A program made the translations under genes and the position numbers. A stretch of 64,000 nt of DNA from Rhodospirillales bacterium (lineage in GTDB: Bacteria > Pseudomonadota > Alphaproteobacteria > Acetobacterales > Acetobacteraceae): contig CANFKS010000004.1 of the NCBI GenBank assembly GCA_947447625.1, forward strand, positions 1 to 64,000. Reading direction: 5' to 3'. Below are positions 37,456-46,474 of the stretch, one piece after another (within the stretch, counting starts at the first letter, position 1; the number at the start of each line of letters is the position of its first letter). The notes below the pieces were generated by a model. That model saw only the letters and a program-made list of their open reading frames with translations. It did no database searches and was not told where the DNA came from.

Positions 37456-37812
37456 ATGAATATCAATCCCGAACACATGGCCGCCGCGGCAGGCCAGGCC
37501 AGCGACCTCCTCAAGGCAATAGGCCACCCGCATCGCCTGATGCTCCTATGCCAAATGATCGAACGCGAACGCACCGTCGGCGAACTCGCCGCCGCCCTTG
37601 GCATTCGTGAATCGACCACCTCCCAGCACCTTGCTCTGCTCCGCAAGGACGGGCTGGTCCGCCCCCGTCGCGAGGCGCAGACCATTTGGTATTCGATCGC
37701 CAGCATCCCGGCGCAGCGCATCATGGCCGTGCTGTTCGACCTCTATTGCATGCCGGCTCCCCTTTCCGGCGATGCGGATGCAACCGCGCTGCCGCCTCAA
37801 GGAAACCGATAA
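37456..37812 (+). CDS. ArsR-family thiol/persulfide-responsive regulator (BigR/SqrR-like)
   Basis: A 118-residue winged-helix repressor: ASDLLKAIGHPHRLMLLCQM, VGELAAALGIRESTTSQHLALLRKDGLV (recognition helix) and REAQTIWYSI. Two cysteines, in LLCQM and in FDLYCMP near the C-terminus, match the pair that forms the sulfur bridge in BigR/SqrR/YgaV. There is no Shine-Dalgarno before ATG 37456, consistent with a leaderless transcript. Its TAA stop overlaps the next ATG (TAATG). Confidence 0.85.
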   Translation: MNINPEHMAAAAGQASDLLKAIGHPHRLMLLCQMIERERTVGELAAALGIRESTTSQHLALLRKDGLVRPRREAQTIWYSIASIPAQRIMAVLFDLYCMPAPLSGDADATALPPQGNR

Positions 37813-38804
37813 TGTCTGCGATGAACGCCCCGGGCCTCCCATTGGCGATCCCATTGGCGATCATGCTTTCCCTCCCCGGTCTCGCCCAGGCCGAAACCCT
37901 GCTCAGCGTCACGACGCGCGACATCATCGACCAGAAGGCGGTCTTCGCCACGGTCGAAAGCCCCAATGTGGTGCCGGCCCGCGCCCGGATCGGCGGCACC
38001 GTCATCACCCTTGCCGTGCGTGATGGAGACCCGGTCACCCCCGGTCAGACCATCGCTGTGGTCGGCGATGACAAGCTCGCCTTGCAGGCTGGCGCCCTCG
38101 ACGCCCAAATCGCCGGCCTGCGCGCGCAGCTCGCCCAGGCGCAGACCGACCTCAGCCGCGCCGACACCCTGTTCCAGAAAGGCGCCGGCCCGAAGGTGAT
38201 TTTCGACCAGGCCCGCACCACGCTCGAAGTGGCCAATGCCACCTTGCGCGCCCGCACCGCCGAGCGCGCGGTGTTGCAGCAAACCATGGCCGAAGGCGCC
38301 GTGCTCGCCCCCGTCGCCGGACGCGTGCTGAGCGTGCCGGTCACCACCGGCTCGGTTATCCTGCCCGGCGACGGGCTCGCCCTGATCGCCCAGCAGGGCT
38401 TCAAACTGCGCCTGCGCGTGCCTGAGCAGTACGCAGCCACGCTCAAGGCCGGCGATCCGGTCCACCTCGATGCCGGACAACTCGGCGTCGCAGCCCCGCT
38501 CACCGGTCGCATCACCCTGGTCTATCCGCAAATCACCGAAGGCCGCGTGGTCGCCGACGCCGAGGTGCACGGAATCGGCGATTATTTCGTCGGTGCGCGC
38601 CTGCGCGTCTGGATCGCAGCCGCCAGCCGCCAGGGCATCGTCGTGCCCGCCGGCGCCGTGCTCACCCGCTTCGGCCTCGACACCATCCGCCTCCGCCGCG
38701 ACGGCGCCACGCTCGAAGTGCCGGTGCAGCGCGGCCAGGCGATGGAGGGCGGCATCGAGGTGCTCTCCGGGGTGCGCGACGGCGACATCGTGGTGATGCC
38801 ATGA
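37812..38804 (+). CDS. RND efflux periplasmic adaptor subunit (HlyD/MFP family)
   Basis: A 330-residue adaptor. N-terminal signal peptide (hydrophobic LPLAIPLAIMLSLPGLAQA), then lipoyl half-motifs (RARIGGTVITLAVRDGDPVTPGQ), a coiled-coil hairpin (QIAGLRAQLAQAQTDLSRAD), and the second lipoyl/beta-barrel part. It links an inner-membrane RND pump to an outer-membrane channel. AAGGA precedes the start; it overlaps the regulator stop by one base and the pump start by four (ATGA). No TolC-like gene is nearby. Confidence 0.88.
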   Translation: MSAMNAPGLPLAIPLAIMLSLPGLAQAETLLSVTTRDIIDQKAVFATVESPNVVPARARIGGTVITLAVRDGDPVTPGQTIAVVGDDKLALQAGALDAQIAGLRAQLAQAQTDLSRADTLFQKGAGPKVIFDQARTTLEVANATLRARTAERAVLQQTMAEGAVLAPVAGRVLSVPVTTGSVILPGDGLALIAQQGFKLRLRVPEQYAATLKAGDPVHLDAGQLGVAAPLTGRITLVYPQITEGRVVADAEVHGIGDYFVGARLRVWIAAASRQGIVVPAGAVLTRFGLDTIRLRRDGATLEVPVQRGQAMEGGIEVLSGVRDGDIVVMP

Positions 38805-41800
38805 AACTCGGTCTCTCCGGGTTCCTGACCCGTTTCAGCATCCGCTCGCCCCTCACCCCCCTCTTCCTGCTCGCCGCCCTCGCCGCCGGCATGGTCGCGC
38901 TGCTGACCATCCCGCGCGAGGAGGAGCCGCAGATCAGCGTTCCGATGGTCGATATCGCCATCAGCGCCAACGGCCTCAAGGCGACCGAGGCCGCGGAACT
39001 CGTCACCAAGCCGCTCGAGACCATCGTCAAGGCCATCGCCGGCGTCGAGCATGTCTACAGCCAGACCCAGGATGACCGCGTCATGGTCACCGCCCGCTTC
39101 CTCGTCGGCACCCGCGAGGATGACGCGGTGCTGCGCGTCCACGAAAAAATCCGCGCCAATCTTGACCGCATCCCCATCGGCATCCCCGAACCCCTCGTCG
39201 TCGGCCGCGGCATCAGCGACGTCCCCATCGTCGTCCTCACGCTTTCCCCCCGCCCCGACGCCGCCGAACGCTGGACCGGCGCCGCCCTGCACGAACTGGC
39301 GGGCAAGCTGCGCACCGAACTGGTGAAGGTCGAGGATGTCGGCACCACCGAAATCGTCGGCGCCGGCCCCGACGAAATGCGCATCGAGCCCGACCCGGAG
39401 AAACTCTCCCTCTACGGCATCACCCTGCAACACCTGATCGGCAAAATTCGCGACGCCAACCGCTCCTTCGTTGCCGGCACCATCCGCGACGGCGGGCGCA
39501 TGCGCACCCTGAGCGCCGGGCAGAGCCTGCGCGGCATCTCCGATGTCGGCCTGCTCGTGCTGAGCGCGCGCGATGGCCGCCCCGTCTATGTCCGCGATGT
39601 CGCCCGCGTCGTCGTCGGCCCCGGCACCGCCGACAGCCGGGTCTGGACTGTCGCCCCCGGCGCAAAGGGCGACTGGCAGCACACGCCGGCCGCCTCCGTC
39701 TCGCTCGCCAAGCGCGCCGGCGCCAATGCGGTGGTCGTCTCGCACGCCATCCTCGCCCGCTTCGAAACCCTCAAAGGCCGCCTCCTGCCTGATGACATCG
39801 AGGTCCGCGTCACCCGCGACTACGGGCAGACCGCCGACGACAAGGCCAACGAACTGCTGTTCCACCTCGGCCTCGCCACACTCTCCATCGTCGTGCTGAT
39901 CGCCTTCGCCATCGGCTGGCGCGAGGCGGCGGTGACGCTGGTGGTCATCCCCACAACCATCCTGCTCACCATGCTCGCCGCCCGGCTGATGGGCTACACC
40001 ATCAACCGCGTCAGCCTGTTCGCCCTGATCTTCTCCATCGGCATCCTGGTCGATGACGCCATCGTGGTGGTCGAAAACATCGCGCGCCACTGGGGCATGG
40101 CCGATGGCCGCCCCAAACTGACCGCCGCCGTCGAGGCGGTGGCCGAAGTCGGCAACCCCACCGTGGTCGCCACCCTCACCGTCGTCGCGGCCCTGCTGCC
40201 GATGCTGTTCGTCTCCGGCCTGATGGGCCCCTACATGGCGCCGATCCCGGCCAATGCCGCGGCCGCGATGATCTTCTCCTTCATCGTCGCCATGGTGGTC
40301 GCGCCCTGGATGATGCTGAAACTGGCACCCACCAAGGCCGCCATCGCCGCCGCCCATCATGACGAGGGCCGCCTGGGCCGTGCCTATCGCGCCATCGCCG
40401 GCCCGCTGATCGCCACCAAGGCACGGGCCTGGACCTTGCTGCTGCTCGTGGGCGCCGCCACCATCGCGTCCTGCGTCCTGTTCTACACCCAGTCCGTCAC
40501 CGTGAAACTGCTGCCGTTCGACAACAAATCCGAACTCCAGGTCACCGCCGACCTGCCCGCGGGCGCCACCGTCGAAGACACCGAGCGCGTCCTGCTGGCC
40601 GCCGCCGAAATCGCACGCACCCTGCCTGAAACACTCTCGATCCAGGCCTATGCCGGCACCGCCGCGCCCTTCAATTTCAACGGCCTCGTCCGCCATTCCT
40701 ACGCACGCCAGGCCCCCGAACTCGGTGACCTGCACCTTAACCTTACCCCCAAGGACGCCCGCAAACGCGCCAGCCACGCCATCGCGCTTGACCTGCGCGA
40801 GCGGCTCAAGGCCCTCCCGGTGCCCGACGGCACTTCGCTCAAGGTGGTCGAAGTCCCGCCCGGCCCGCCCGTGCTCGCCACCCTGCTGATGGAAGTCTAC
40901 GGCCCCGATGCCGCCACACGCCGCGCGGTCGCCGGCGAAATCCGCACGATGTTCGGCAAAATCCCCTCCATCGTCGACATCGACGACAGCATCGGCGAGC
41001 CCCGCCCGCGCCTGCGCGTCGCCCTCGACCAGGACCGGATCGAGTTCTTCGGCGTCGAACAATCCGACGTCTACGACACGATCCAGGCCCTGTTCGGTGG
41101 CGTCCCCGTCGGCAATTCGCAGCGCGGCGAGGACCGCGACCCCCTGCTGATCCGCATCGCCCTGCCGAAGGACCAGCAGACCTGGTCCGAACGCCTCGCC
41201 TCAACCCCGGTTCCGGCCAATACCATGCCCGGCAGCCGCACGGTGGTCGAACTCGGCCAGGTCGTTCACGTCACCCGCGAGACCGGCTCGCTTGTCCTGT
41301 TCCGCCGCGACGGCGCCTATGCCGACATGGTGACGGGCGAACTCGCCGGCGCCTTCGAGGCCCCGATCTACGGTATCCTCGCCGTCAACAAACTGATCGA
41401 GGCGCATGACTGGGGCACCCTGCCCAAGCCCATGATCCGCCTGCGCGGCCAACCCGCCGACGAGGCCACCCCTTCGGTTCTGTGGGATGGCGAATGGGAG
41501 ATCACCTACGTCACCTTCCGCGACATGGGGGCTGCCTTCGCGGTCGCCATCCTCGGCATCTACGTCCTGGTGGTCGCCCAATTCGGCAGTTTCAAGCTGC
41601 CGCTGGTGATCCTGGTGCCGGTACCGCTCACACTGATCGGCATCCTGCCCGGCCACTGGCTGCTCCATGCACCGTTCACCGCCACCTCGATGATCGGCTT
41701 CATCGCGCTCGCCGGCATCATCGTGCGCAACTCAATCCTGCTGGTGGACTTCATCCGCCACGCCGCCACCCCGGGCGGCAGCCTCGCCGAGACCGTGCTG

Positions 41801-42004
41801 CAAGCCGGCGCCATTCGCTTCAAGCCGATCCTGCTCACCGCACTTGCCGCGATGATCGGCGCCGCCACCATCCTCACCGATCCGATCTTCCAGGGCCTGG
41901 CGATCTCGCTCCTCTTCGGCCTCGCCGCGTCGACGCTGCTCACGGTGCTGGTCATCCCCGCACTCTACATTGCCCTGCGAGGCGGCGCATCCGGCCATGG
42001 CTGA
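38801..42004 (+). CDS. RND efflux pump permease (AcrB/AcrD/AcrF family)
   Basis: A 1067-residue inner-membrane proton antiporter. N-terminal helix then VPMVDIAISANGLKATEAAELVTKPLE (porter domain); central helices include GILVDDAIVVVENIARHWG with the Asp-Asp proton relay; the C-terminal half repeats the layout (IVRNSILLVDFIRH). The length fits the family. Controlled, by position, by the thiol-type repressor, so it may export reactive sulfur, electrophiles or metals (inference). Confidence 0.92.
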   Translation: MKLGLSGFLTRFSIRSPLTPLFLLAALAAGMVALLTIPREEEPQISVPMVDIAISANGLKATEAAELVTKPLETIVKAIAGVEHVYSQTQDDRVMVTARFLVGTREDDAVLRVHEKIRANLDRIPIGIPEPLVVGRGISDVPIVVLTLSPRPDAAERWTGAALHELAGKLRTELVKVEDVGTTEIVGAGPDEMRIEPDPEKLSLYGITLQHLIGKIRDANRSFVAGTIRDGGRMRTLSAGQSLRGISDVGLLVLSARDGRPVYVRDVARVVVGPGTADSRVWTVAPGAKGDWQHTPAASVSLAKRAGANAVVVSHAILARFETLKGRLLPDDIEVRVTRDYGQTADDKANELLFHLGLATLSIVVLIAFAIGWREAAVTLVVIPTTILLTMLAARLMGYTINRVSLFALIFSIGILVDDAIVVVENIARHWGMADGRPKLTAAVEAVAEVGNPTVVATLTVVAALLPMLFVSGLMGPYMAPIPANAAAAMIFSFIVAMVVAPWMMLKLAPTKAAIAAAHHDEGRLGRAYRAIAGPLIATKARAWTLLLLVGAATIASCVLFYTQSVTVKLLPFDNKSELQVTADLPAGATVEDTERVLLAAAEIARTLPETLSIQAYAGTAAPFNFNGLVRHSYARQAPELGDLHLNLTPKDARKRASHAIALDLRERLKALPVPDGTSLKVVEVPPGPPVLATLLMEVYGPDAATRRAVAGEIRTMFGKIPSIVDIDDSIGEPRPRLRVALDQDRIEFFGVEQSDVYDTIQALFGGVPVGNSQRGEDRDPLLIRIALPKDQQTWSERLASTPVPANTMPGSRTVVELGQVVHVTRETGSLVLFRRDGAYADMVTGELAGAFEAPIYGILAVNKLIEAHDWGTLPKPMIRLRGQPADEATPSVLWDGEWEITYVTFRDMGAAFAVAILGIYVLVVAQFGSFKLPLVILVPVPLTLIGILPGHWLLHAPFTATSMIGFIALAGIIVRNSILLVDFIRHAATPGGSLAETVLQAGAIRFKPILLTALAAMIGAATILTDPIFQGLAISLLFGLAASTLLTVLVIPALYIALRGGASGHG

Positions 42005-42022
42005 GCCGCCCGACCGGACCGC

Positions 42023-43255
42023 TCAGCGCTTGCCGTGCGACACCTGGTTGAACGCCTTGTCCTTGTCGACCCGGATGTCGCCGGGCAGGTTCAACACGCG
42101 CTCGGCGATGATGTTGCGCAGGATCTCATCGGTCCCGCCGGCGATCCGCAGGCCCGGCGAAAACATCAGACCTTCCTGGAACAACGCATGCAGCGGCGCC
42201 AGATCGTCATCCATCACCATCCCCGCCGCCCCCATCAGGTCAAGGCCATAGCTCGCGATATCCTGCAGCTTGCTGGCATTGACCACCTTGGCGATCGAGT
42301 TCTCCGGCCCCGGCGTCTGCCCGCGCGACAGCGCCGTCATGGTGCGGAACCGGGTGAACTTGAGCCCCTGGGTCCGGCAATGCCACTCCGCGATCCGCTC
42401 GCGCACCGCGCTGTTGTTGATCGCAGGCGCACCGTCGAGGTCGATCATCTTGGCGAGTGCGACGAGATCCGTCACATCCGGCCGCGGCACATCCCCGATC
42501 GCAAGACGCTCGTTCATCAACGTCGTGATCGAGACCTTCCACCCCGCGCCCACCGCACCGAGCCGCTGCGCGTCCGGAACCCGCACATCGGTAAAGAACA
42601 CCTCGTTGAACTGCGAGGTCCCGCTGATCTGCTTTATCGGCCGGCACTCGACACCGGGGGATTTCATGTCGAGAAAAAAGAACGTGAGCCCCGCATGCTT
42701 CGGCACCGTCGGGTCCGAGCGCGTCACGATGATCCCGAAGTCGCAGTAATGCGCCCCCGAGGTCCAGATCTTCTGCCCGTTGATCACCCAGTCCGTGCCA
42801 TCGCGCTCCGCCTTCGTGCGCAGCGCCGCCACATCCGAGCCGCCCGCCGGTTCGGAGAACAACTGGCACCACACCTCCTCGCCACGCAGCGCGGGGCCCA
42901 CGTAGCGTTCGAGCTGTTCCGGCGTCGCATAGGCCATCATCGTCGGGATGCACATGCCAAGGCCGATCTCGAACACGCCGCGCGGCACCGCATAGGCCTC
43001 CTCCTCCTGCTGGTAGATCACAGTGAAGATCGGCGGCAGTTCAAGCCCGCCCCAGCGCTTCGGCCAGGTGATGCCGGCAAACCCGGCGGCATATTTCCTG
43101 GCCTGCCAGTCCTTCGCCAGGGCGATCTCCTCGGCCCGGATATGCCGCCCGCGCGACACCGGCTTGGCCTCGGATTTGAGCTGCGCATTGGCCGCCAGAA
43201 ACGCCCGCGCCCGGCCGCGGAATGCGGCTTCGTCTGTGCTGTCTTCGAAATCCAT
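42023..43255 (-). CDS. Acyl-CoA dehydrogenase family protein
   Basis: A 410-residue flavoprotein: GITWPKRWGG, VWCQLFSEPAGGSDVAALRT (FAD/substrate site), GQKIWTSGAHYCDFGIIVTRS, and a C-terminal RIAGGTDEILRNIIAERVLNLPGD. It introduces an alpha,beta double bond into acyl-CoA. AGGAG precedes the start. Eleven bases after a second, more divergent acyl-CoA dehydrogenase; such pairs often form heteromers acting on unusual or sterol-side-chain acyl-CoAs. Confidence 0.9.
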   Translation of the reverse strand: MDFEDSTDEAAFRGRARAFLAANAQLKSEAKPVSRGRHIRAEEIALAKDWQARKYAAGFAGITWPKRWGGLELPPIFTVIYQQEEEAYAVPRGVFEIGLGMCIPTMMAYATPEQLERYVGPALRGEEVWCQLFSEPAGGSDVAALRTKAERDGTDWVINGQKIWTSGAHYCDFGIIVTRSDPTVPKHAGLTFFFLDMKSPGVECRPIKQISGTSQFNEVFFTDVRVPDAQRLGAVGAGWKVSITTLMNERLAIGDVPRPDVTDLVALAKMIDLDGAPAINNSAVRERIAEWHCRTQGLKFTRFRTMTALSRGQTPGPENSIAKVVNASKLQDIASYGLDLMGAAGMVMDDDLAPLHALFQEGLMFSPGLRIAGGTDEILRNIIAERVLNLPGDIRVDKDKAFNQVSHGKR

Positions 43256-43266
43256 CGACTTTCTCC

Positions 43267-44382
43267 TCAGGCCGCGTTGCTGGTTTGAAGCGCGTCAACC
43301 ACCCGGTTCTTCCAAAACCCGGCAGATCCGATGGTCAGGCCGAGCAGCTTGGAACGCCGGTAGTACAGATGACAATCCGCCGCCCATGTGAACCCCATGC
43401 CGCCATGGGTCTGGATGTTCTCCTTGGACGCGAGATGATACGCCTCGCACGCCGAAACCCGCGCCGAAGCCGCCGCCAGCGGCAACTCCGCCGCATCCGT
43501 CTGCAGCGCCCAGGCACCGAAATAGGCGTTGGACCGCGCAAGTTCGTTGGCGATATAAACATCCGCCAACTTGTGCTTGATCGCCTGGTAGCCGCCGATC
43601 GGCCGGCCGAACGCATAGCGCTCCTGCGCATAGGCCGTCGCCATCTCCAGACACACCGACGCCCCGCCGATCTGCTCGAACGCGATCAACACCGCCGCCC
43701 GGTTCAACACCCGCTCCAGCAGCGCAAACCCCTCGCCCGCAGCACCCAACTGCTCCGCGGCACAGCCATCGAACACCAGCCGCGCCTGCGGCCGCGCCGG
43801 ATCGACCGTCTCCAGCATCGTCCGCGTCACCCCCCCGGCCCGCAAATCCGCCAACACCAGGATCGGCTGCCCCGCCTCGTTCTGCGCGGCGACGACGCAC
43901 AAATCCGCGCTCCCGCCATCCGGCACCGGCCATTTCACCCCGCTCAACTTCCCGCCCGCCAAGCGCGGCGTAAACGCCCCCACCCGCGGATTGCCGCTGC
44001 CCTCCGCCCAGGCCAGCGTGCCGATATGCATCCCCGCCGCAAAGCCGCGCAGCAAGCGCCGCTTCTGCTCCTCGGAGCCCGCGATCATCACCGCCTCGGC
44101 CGCGAGATAGATCGACGACGAAAACGGCACCGGCGCCGCGGCCCGCCCGATCTCCTCGGCCAGCACGCAGAGCCCCTCATGCCCAAGCCCCGCCCCGCCG
44201 TATTCCTCGCCAATCGCAGCCCCCAGCCAGCCCATATCGGCCATGCCCTGCCACAACGCCCCGTCATAGGACTTCTCGCCCTCGAGCACCGCGCGCACAT
44301 GCTTGGATGTGCAGTGCTCCGCGAGATAGCGGCGCGCCTGGTCGCGCAACTGCATCAGGTCATCGGAGAATTCGAAATTCAT
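43267..44382 (-). CDS. Acyl-CoA dehydrogenase family protein (divergent partner)
   Basis: A 371-residue acyl-CoA dehydrogenase-like protein: LAVLAEEIGRAAAPVPFSSS, YAFGRPIGGYQAIKHKLADVYI (FAD-adenine contact) and THGGMGFTWAADCHLYYRRSKLL. The substrate loop is less conserved than in its downstream partner. Start 44382 has AGGA upstream. Divergent from the acyl-CoA ligase gene. Confidence 0.88.
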   Translation of the reverse strand: MNFEFSDDLMQLRDQARRYLAEHCTSKHVRAVLEGEKSYDGALWQGMADMGWLGAAIGEEYGGAGLGHEGLCVLAEEIGRAAAPVPFSSSIYLAAEAVMIAGSEEQKRRLLRGFAAGMHIGTLAWAEGSGNPRVGAFTPRLAGGKLSGVKWPVPDGGSADLCVVAAQNEAGQPILVLADLRAGGVTRTMLETVDPARPQARLVFDGCAAEQLGAAGEGFALLERVLNRAAVLIAFEQIGGASVCLEMATAYAQERYAFGRPIGGYQAIKHKLADVYIANELARSNAYFGAWALQTDAAELPLAAASARVSACEAYHLASKENIQTHGGMGFTWAADCHLYYRRSKLLGLTIGSAGFWKNRVVDALQTSNAA

Positions 44383-44507
44383 GTCGTGTCCTGCCCTTCG
44401 GCCGCCTCATCCGGGCCGCTTGATTGACAGGTTAGACACTTCGCGGTCAGGTGCAAAAGCAAACATGAGGCCGATGCGAAATCGGATCGAAAACGGGAGC
44501 GGACAGG

Positions 44508-46046
44508 ATGGCTTATCCGGGCACGATCGCCCGCGTCTCGCCGGAAAAAGCGGCATTGATCCATGCCGAAACCGGCGAGGTGCTGACCTATGGCGCGCTC
44601 GACGCCGGCTCCAACCGCCTCGCCCAGTTCTGGTTCGCCATGGGCCTGCGCCGGGGCGACCATGTCGCCCTTTTCCTCGAAAACCATATCCGGTTCATCG
44701 AAATCATCTGGGCCGCGCTGCGCTCGGGCCTGCACATCACCGCCATCAACCGCTACCTCACGGCCGAAGAAGCCGCCTACATCGTCAACGACTGCGGCGC
44801 CAAATCCCTCATCACCTCGATCGGGCGCGCCGATGTCGCAGCCCCCCTCGCCCGCCTGATCCCCCACTGCACGCTCCGCCTCATGCTCGACGGCACGCGC
44901 CCCGGCTGGGACGACTACGACGCCGCCGTTTCCGGCTATGCCGGTTTCGCCCTGCGCGAGGAATGGGCCGGCGATCTGATGCTCTATTCCTCCGGCACCA
45001 CCGGCCGCCCCAAAGGCGTCCGCCGCACGCTGCGCGACCTTCGCCCCGATGACCCCGCAGTGATCGCCCAGTTCCCGGTCGACTACGCCTTCTCGCCCGA
45101 CATGGTCTATCTCTCCCCGGCGCCGATGTACCACGCGGCCCCCCTCGCCTTCTCCATCCGCGTCCAGCGCGAAGGCGGCACCGTCGTCATGATGCCCCGC
45201 TTCGATGCCGCCGAGGCGCTCGCCTGCATCGAACGCCATCGCGTCACCCACAGCCAATGGGTTCCCACCATGTTCGTGCGCATGCTCAAACTTCCCGATG
45301 CCGCACGCACCCGGCACGACCTCTCCTCCCACCAGGTCGCCATCCACGCCGCCGCCCCCTGCCCCGTCGCGGTCAAGCACGCCATGATCGACTGGTGGGG
45401 CCCCATCATCCACGAATACTACGCCGGCACCGAAAGCAACGGCGCCACCCGCATCGACAGCACCGACTGGCTCGCCCATCCCGGCTCCGTCGGGCGCGCC
45501 CAACTCGGCATCCTCCACATCTGCGACGACGACGGCACCGAACTTCCCCACGGCGAGCCCGGCTCGATCTATTTCGAACGCGACGAAATGGTCTTCGCCT
45601 ACCACAACGACCCCGAAAAAACCCGCCGCGCCCAACACCCCCGCCACCCCACCTGGTCGACCCTCGGCGACATCGGCTATCTCGACGCCGGCGGCTATCT
45701 TTACCTCACCGATCGTAAAGCCTTCATGATCATCTCGGGCGGCGTCAACATCTATCCCCAGGCCATCGAGGACGCCCTCGTCACCCACCCCAAAGTCCGC
45801 GATGCCGCCGTCATCGGCCTGCCCAACCCGGATCTCGGCGAGGAGGTCAAAGCCGTCGTCGAACCCGCCGACGGCATCGAACCCGACGAAACCCTCGCCA
45901 GCGAACTCACCGCCTATCTGCGCACCAAGGTCGCCCGCTACATGGTGCCCAAATCCATCGACTTCACCGACGCCTTGCCCCGCCTCCCCACCGGCAAGCT
46001 CTACAAGCACGCTTTGCGTGCCCGATACCTCGCCCAGCAGCAGTAA
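44508..46046 (+). CDS. Acyl-CoA synthetase (AMP-forming)
   Basis: A 512-residue ANL ligase: LYSSGTTGRPKGVRRTL (P-loop), EYYAGTESNGAT, STLGDIGYLDAGGYLYLTDR and LPRLPTGKLYKHALR with the catalytic Lys. It loads a fatty or other acid onto CoA. First of three plus-strand genes with a DUF35 protein and a thiolase-like protein, and divergent from two acyl-CoA dehydrogenases; together they look like a beta-oxidation module for a special acid. Confidence 0.9.
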   Translation: MAYPGTIARVSPEKAALIHAETGEVLTYGALDAGSNRLAQFWFAMGLRRGDHVALFLENHIRFIEIIWAALRSGLHITAINRYLTAEEAAYIVNDCGAKSLITSIGRADVAAPLARLIPHCTLRLMLDGTRPGWDDYDAAVSGYAGFALREEWAGDLMLYSSGTTGRPKGVRRTLRDLRPDDPAVIAQFPVDYAFSPDMVYLSPAPMYHAAPLAFSIRVQREGGTVVMMPRFDAAEALACIERHRVTHSQWVPTMFVRMLKLPDAARTRHDLSSHQVAIHAAAPCPVAVKHAMIDWWGPIIHEYYAGTESNGATRIDSTDWLAHPGSVGRAQLGILHICDDDGTELPHGEPGSIYFERDEMVFAYHNDPEKTRRAQHPRHPTWSTLGDIGYLDAGGYLYLTDRKAFMIISGGVNIYPQAIEDALVTHPKVRDAAVIGLPNPDLGEEVKAVVEPADGIEPDETLASELTAYLRTKVARYMVPKSIDFTDALPRLPTGKLYKHALRARYLAQQQ

Positions 46047-46058
46047 AGGAGACCACCC

Positions 46059-46469
46059 ATGTCCGACTCCAAGCGGCCATTGCCGCAACCCACCCCCGAG
46101 ACCAAACATTTCTGGGAAGGCACCCAGGCCGGCGAAATCCGCCTGCAGCGCTGCGACGACTGCGCCAATGTCTATTTCCCGCCCCGCCCGTTCTGCCCGG
46201 GCTGCGCCTCGCGCAACGTCAGCATCTTCAAGGCCTCCGGCAAGGCCAAGCTGTTCTCCTACGTCATCCACCATCGCCCCGCACCCGGCTTCACGCCGCC
46301 CTACGCCATCGCCGTCGTCGAACTGGAGGAAGGCCCGCGCATGATGACCAACATCGTCGGCTGCCCGCAAACCCCCGAGGCCCTGCCGCTCGACATGGAA
46401 CTCGTCCCGCATTTCGAGAAAATGAACGACGACATCACCCTCCCCCTCTTCCAGCCTGCAAAGGCCTGA
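46059..46469 (+). CDS. Zn-ribbon/OB-fold protein (DUF35)
   Basis: A 136-residue protein: an N-terminal rubredoxin-like zinc ribbon (LQRCDDCANVYFPPRPFCPGC) and a C-terminal OB fold. Members bind acyl-CoA and act with thiolase-like partners, as in sterol side-chain aldolases. GGAG precedes ATG 46059. Five bases separate it from the thiolase-like gene. Confidence 0.88.
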   Translation: MSDSKRPLPQPTPETKHFWEGTQAGEIRLQRCDDCANVYFPPRPFCPGCASRNVSIFKASGKAKLFSYVIHHRPAPGFTPPYAIAVVELEEGPRMMTNIVGCPQTPEALPLDMELVPHFEKMNDDITLPLFQPAKA

Positions 46470-46474
46470 ACATC

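Noticed and set aside
38582-41062. Very long open frame antisense to the RND pump
   Set aside because: Acidic, glycine/asparagine-poor low-complexity translation mirroring the codon bias of the pump gene; no family resemblance.
44379-46412. 677-codon frame antisense to the acyl-CoA ligase
   Set aside because: Shadow of a GC-rich gene; repetitive Gly/Val/Asp content without domains.
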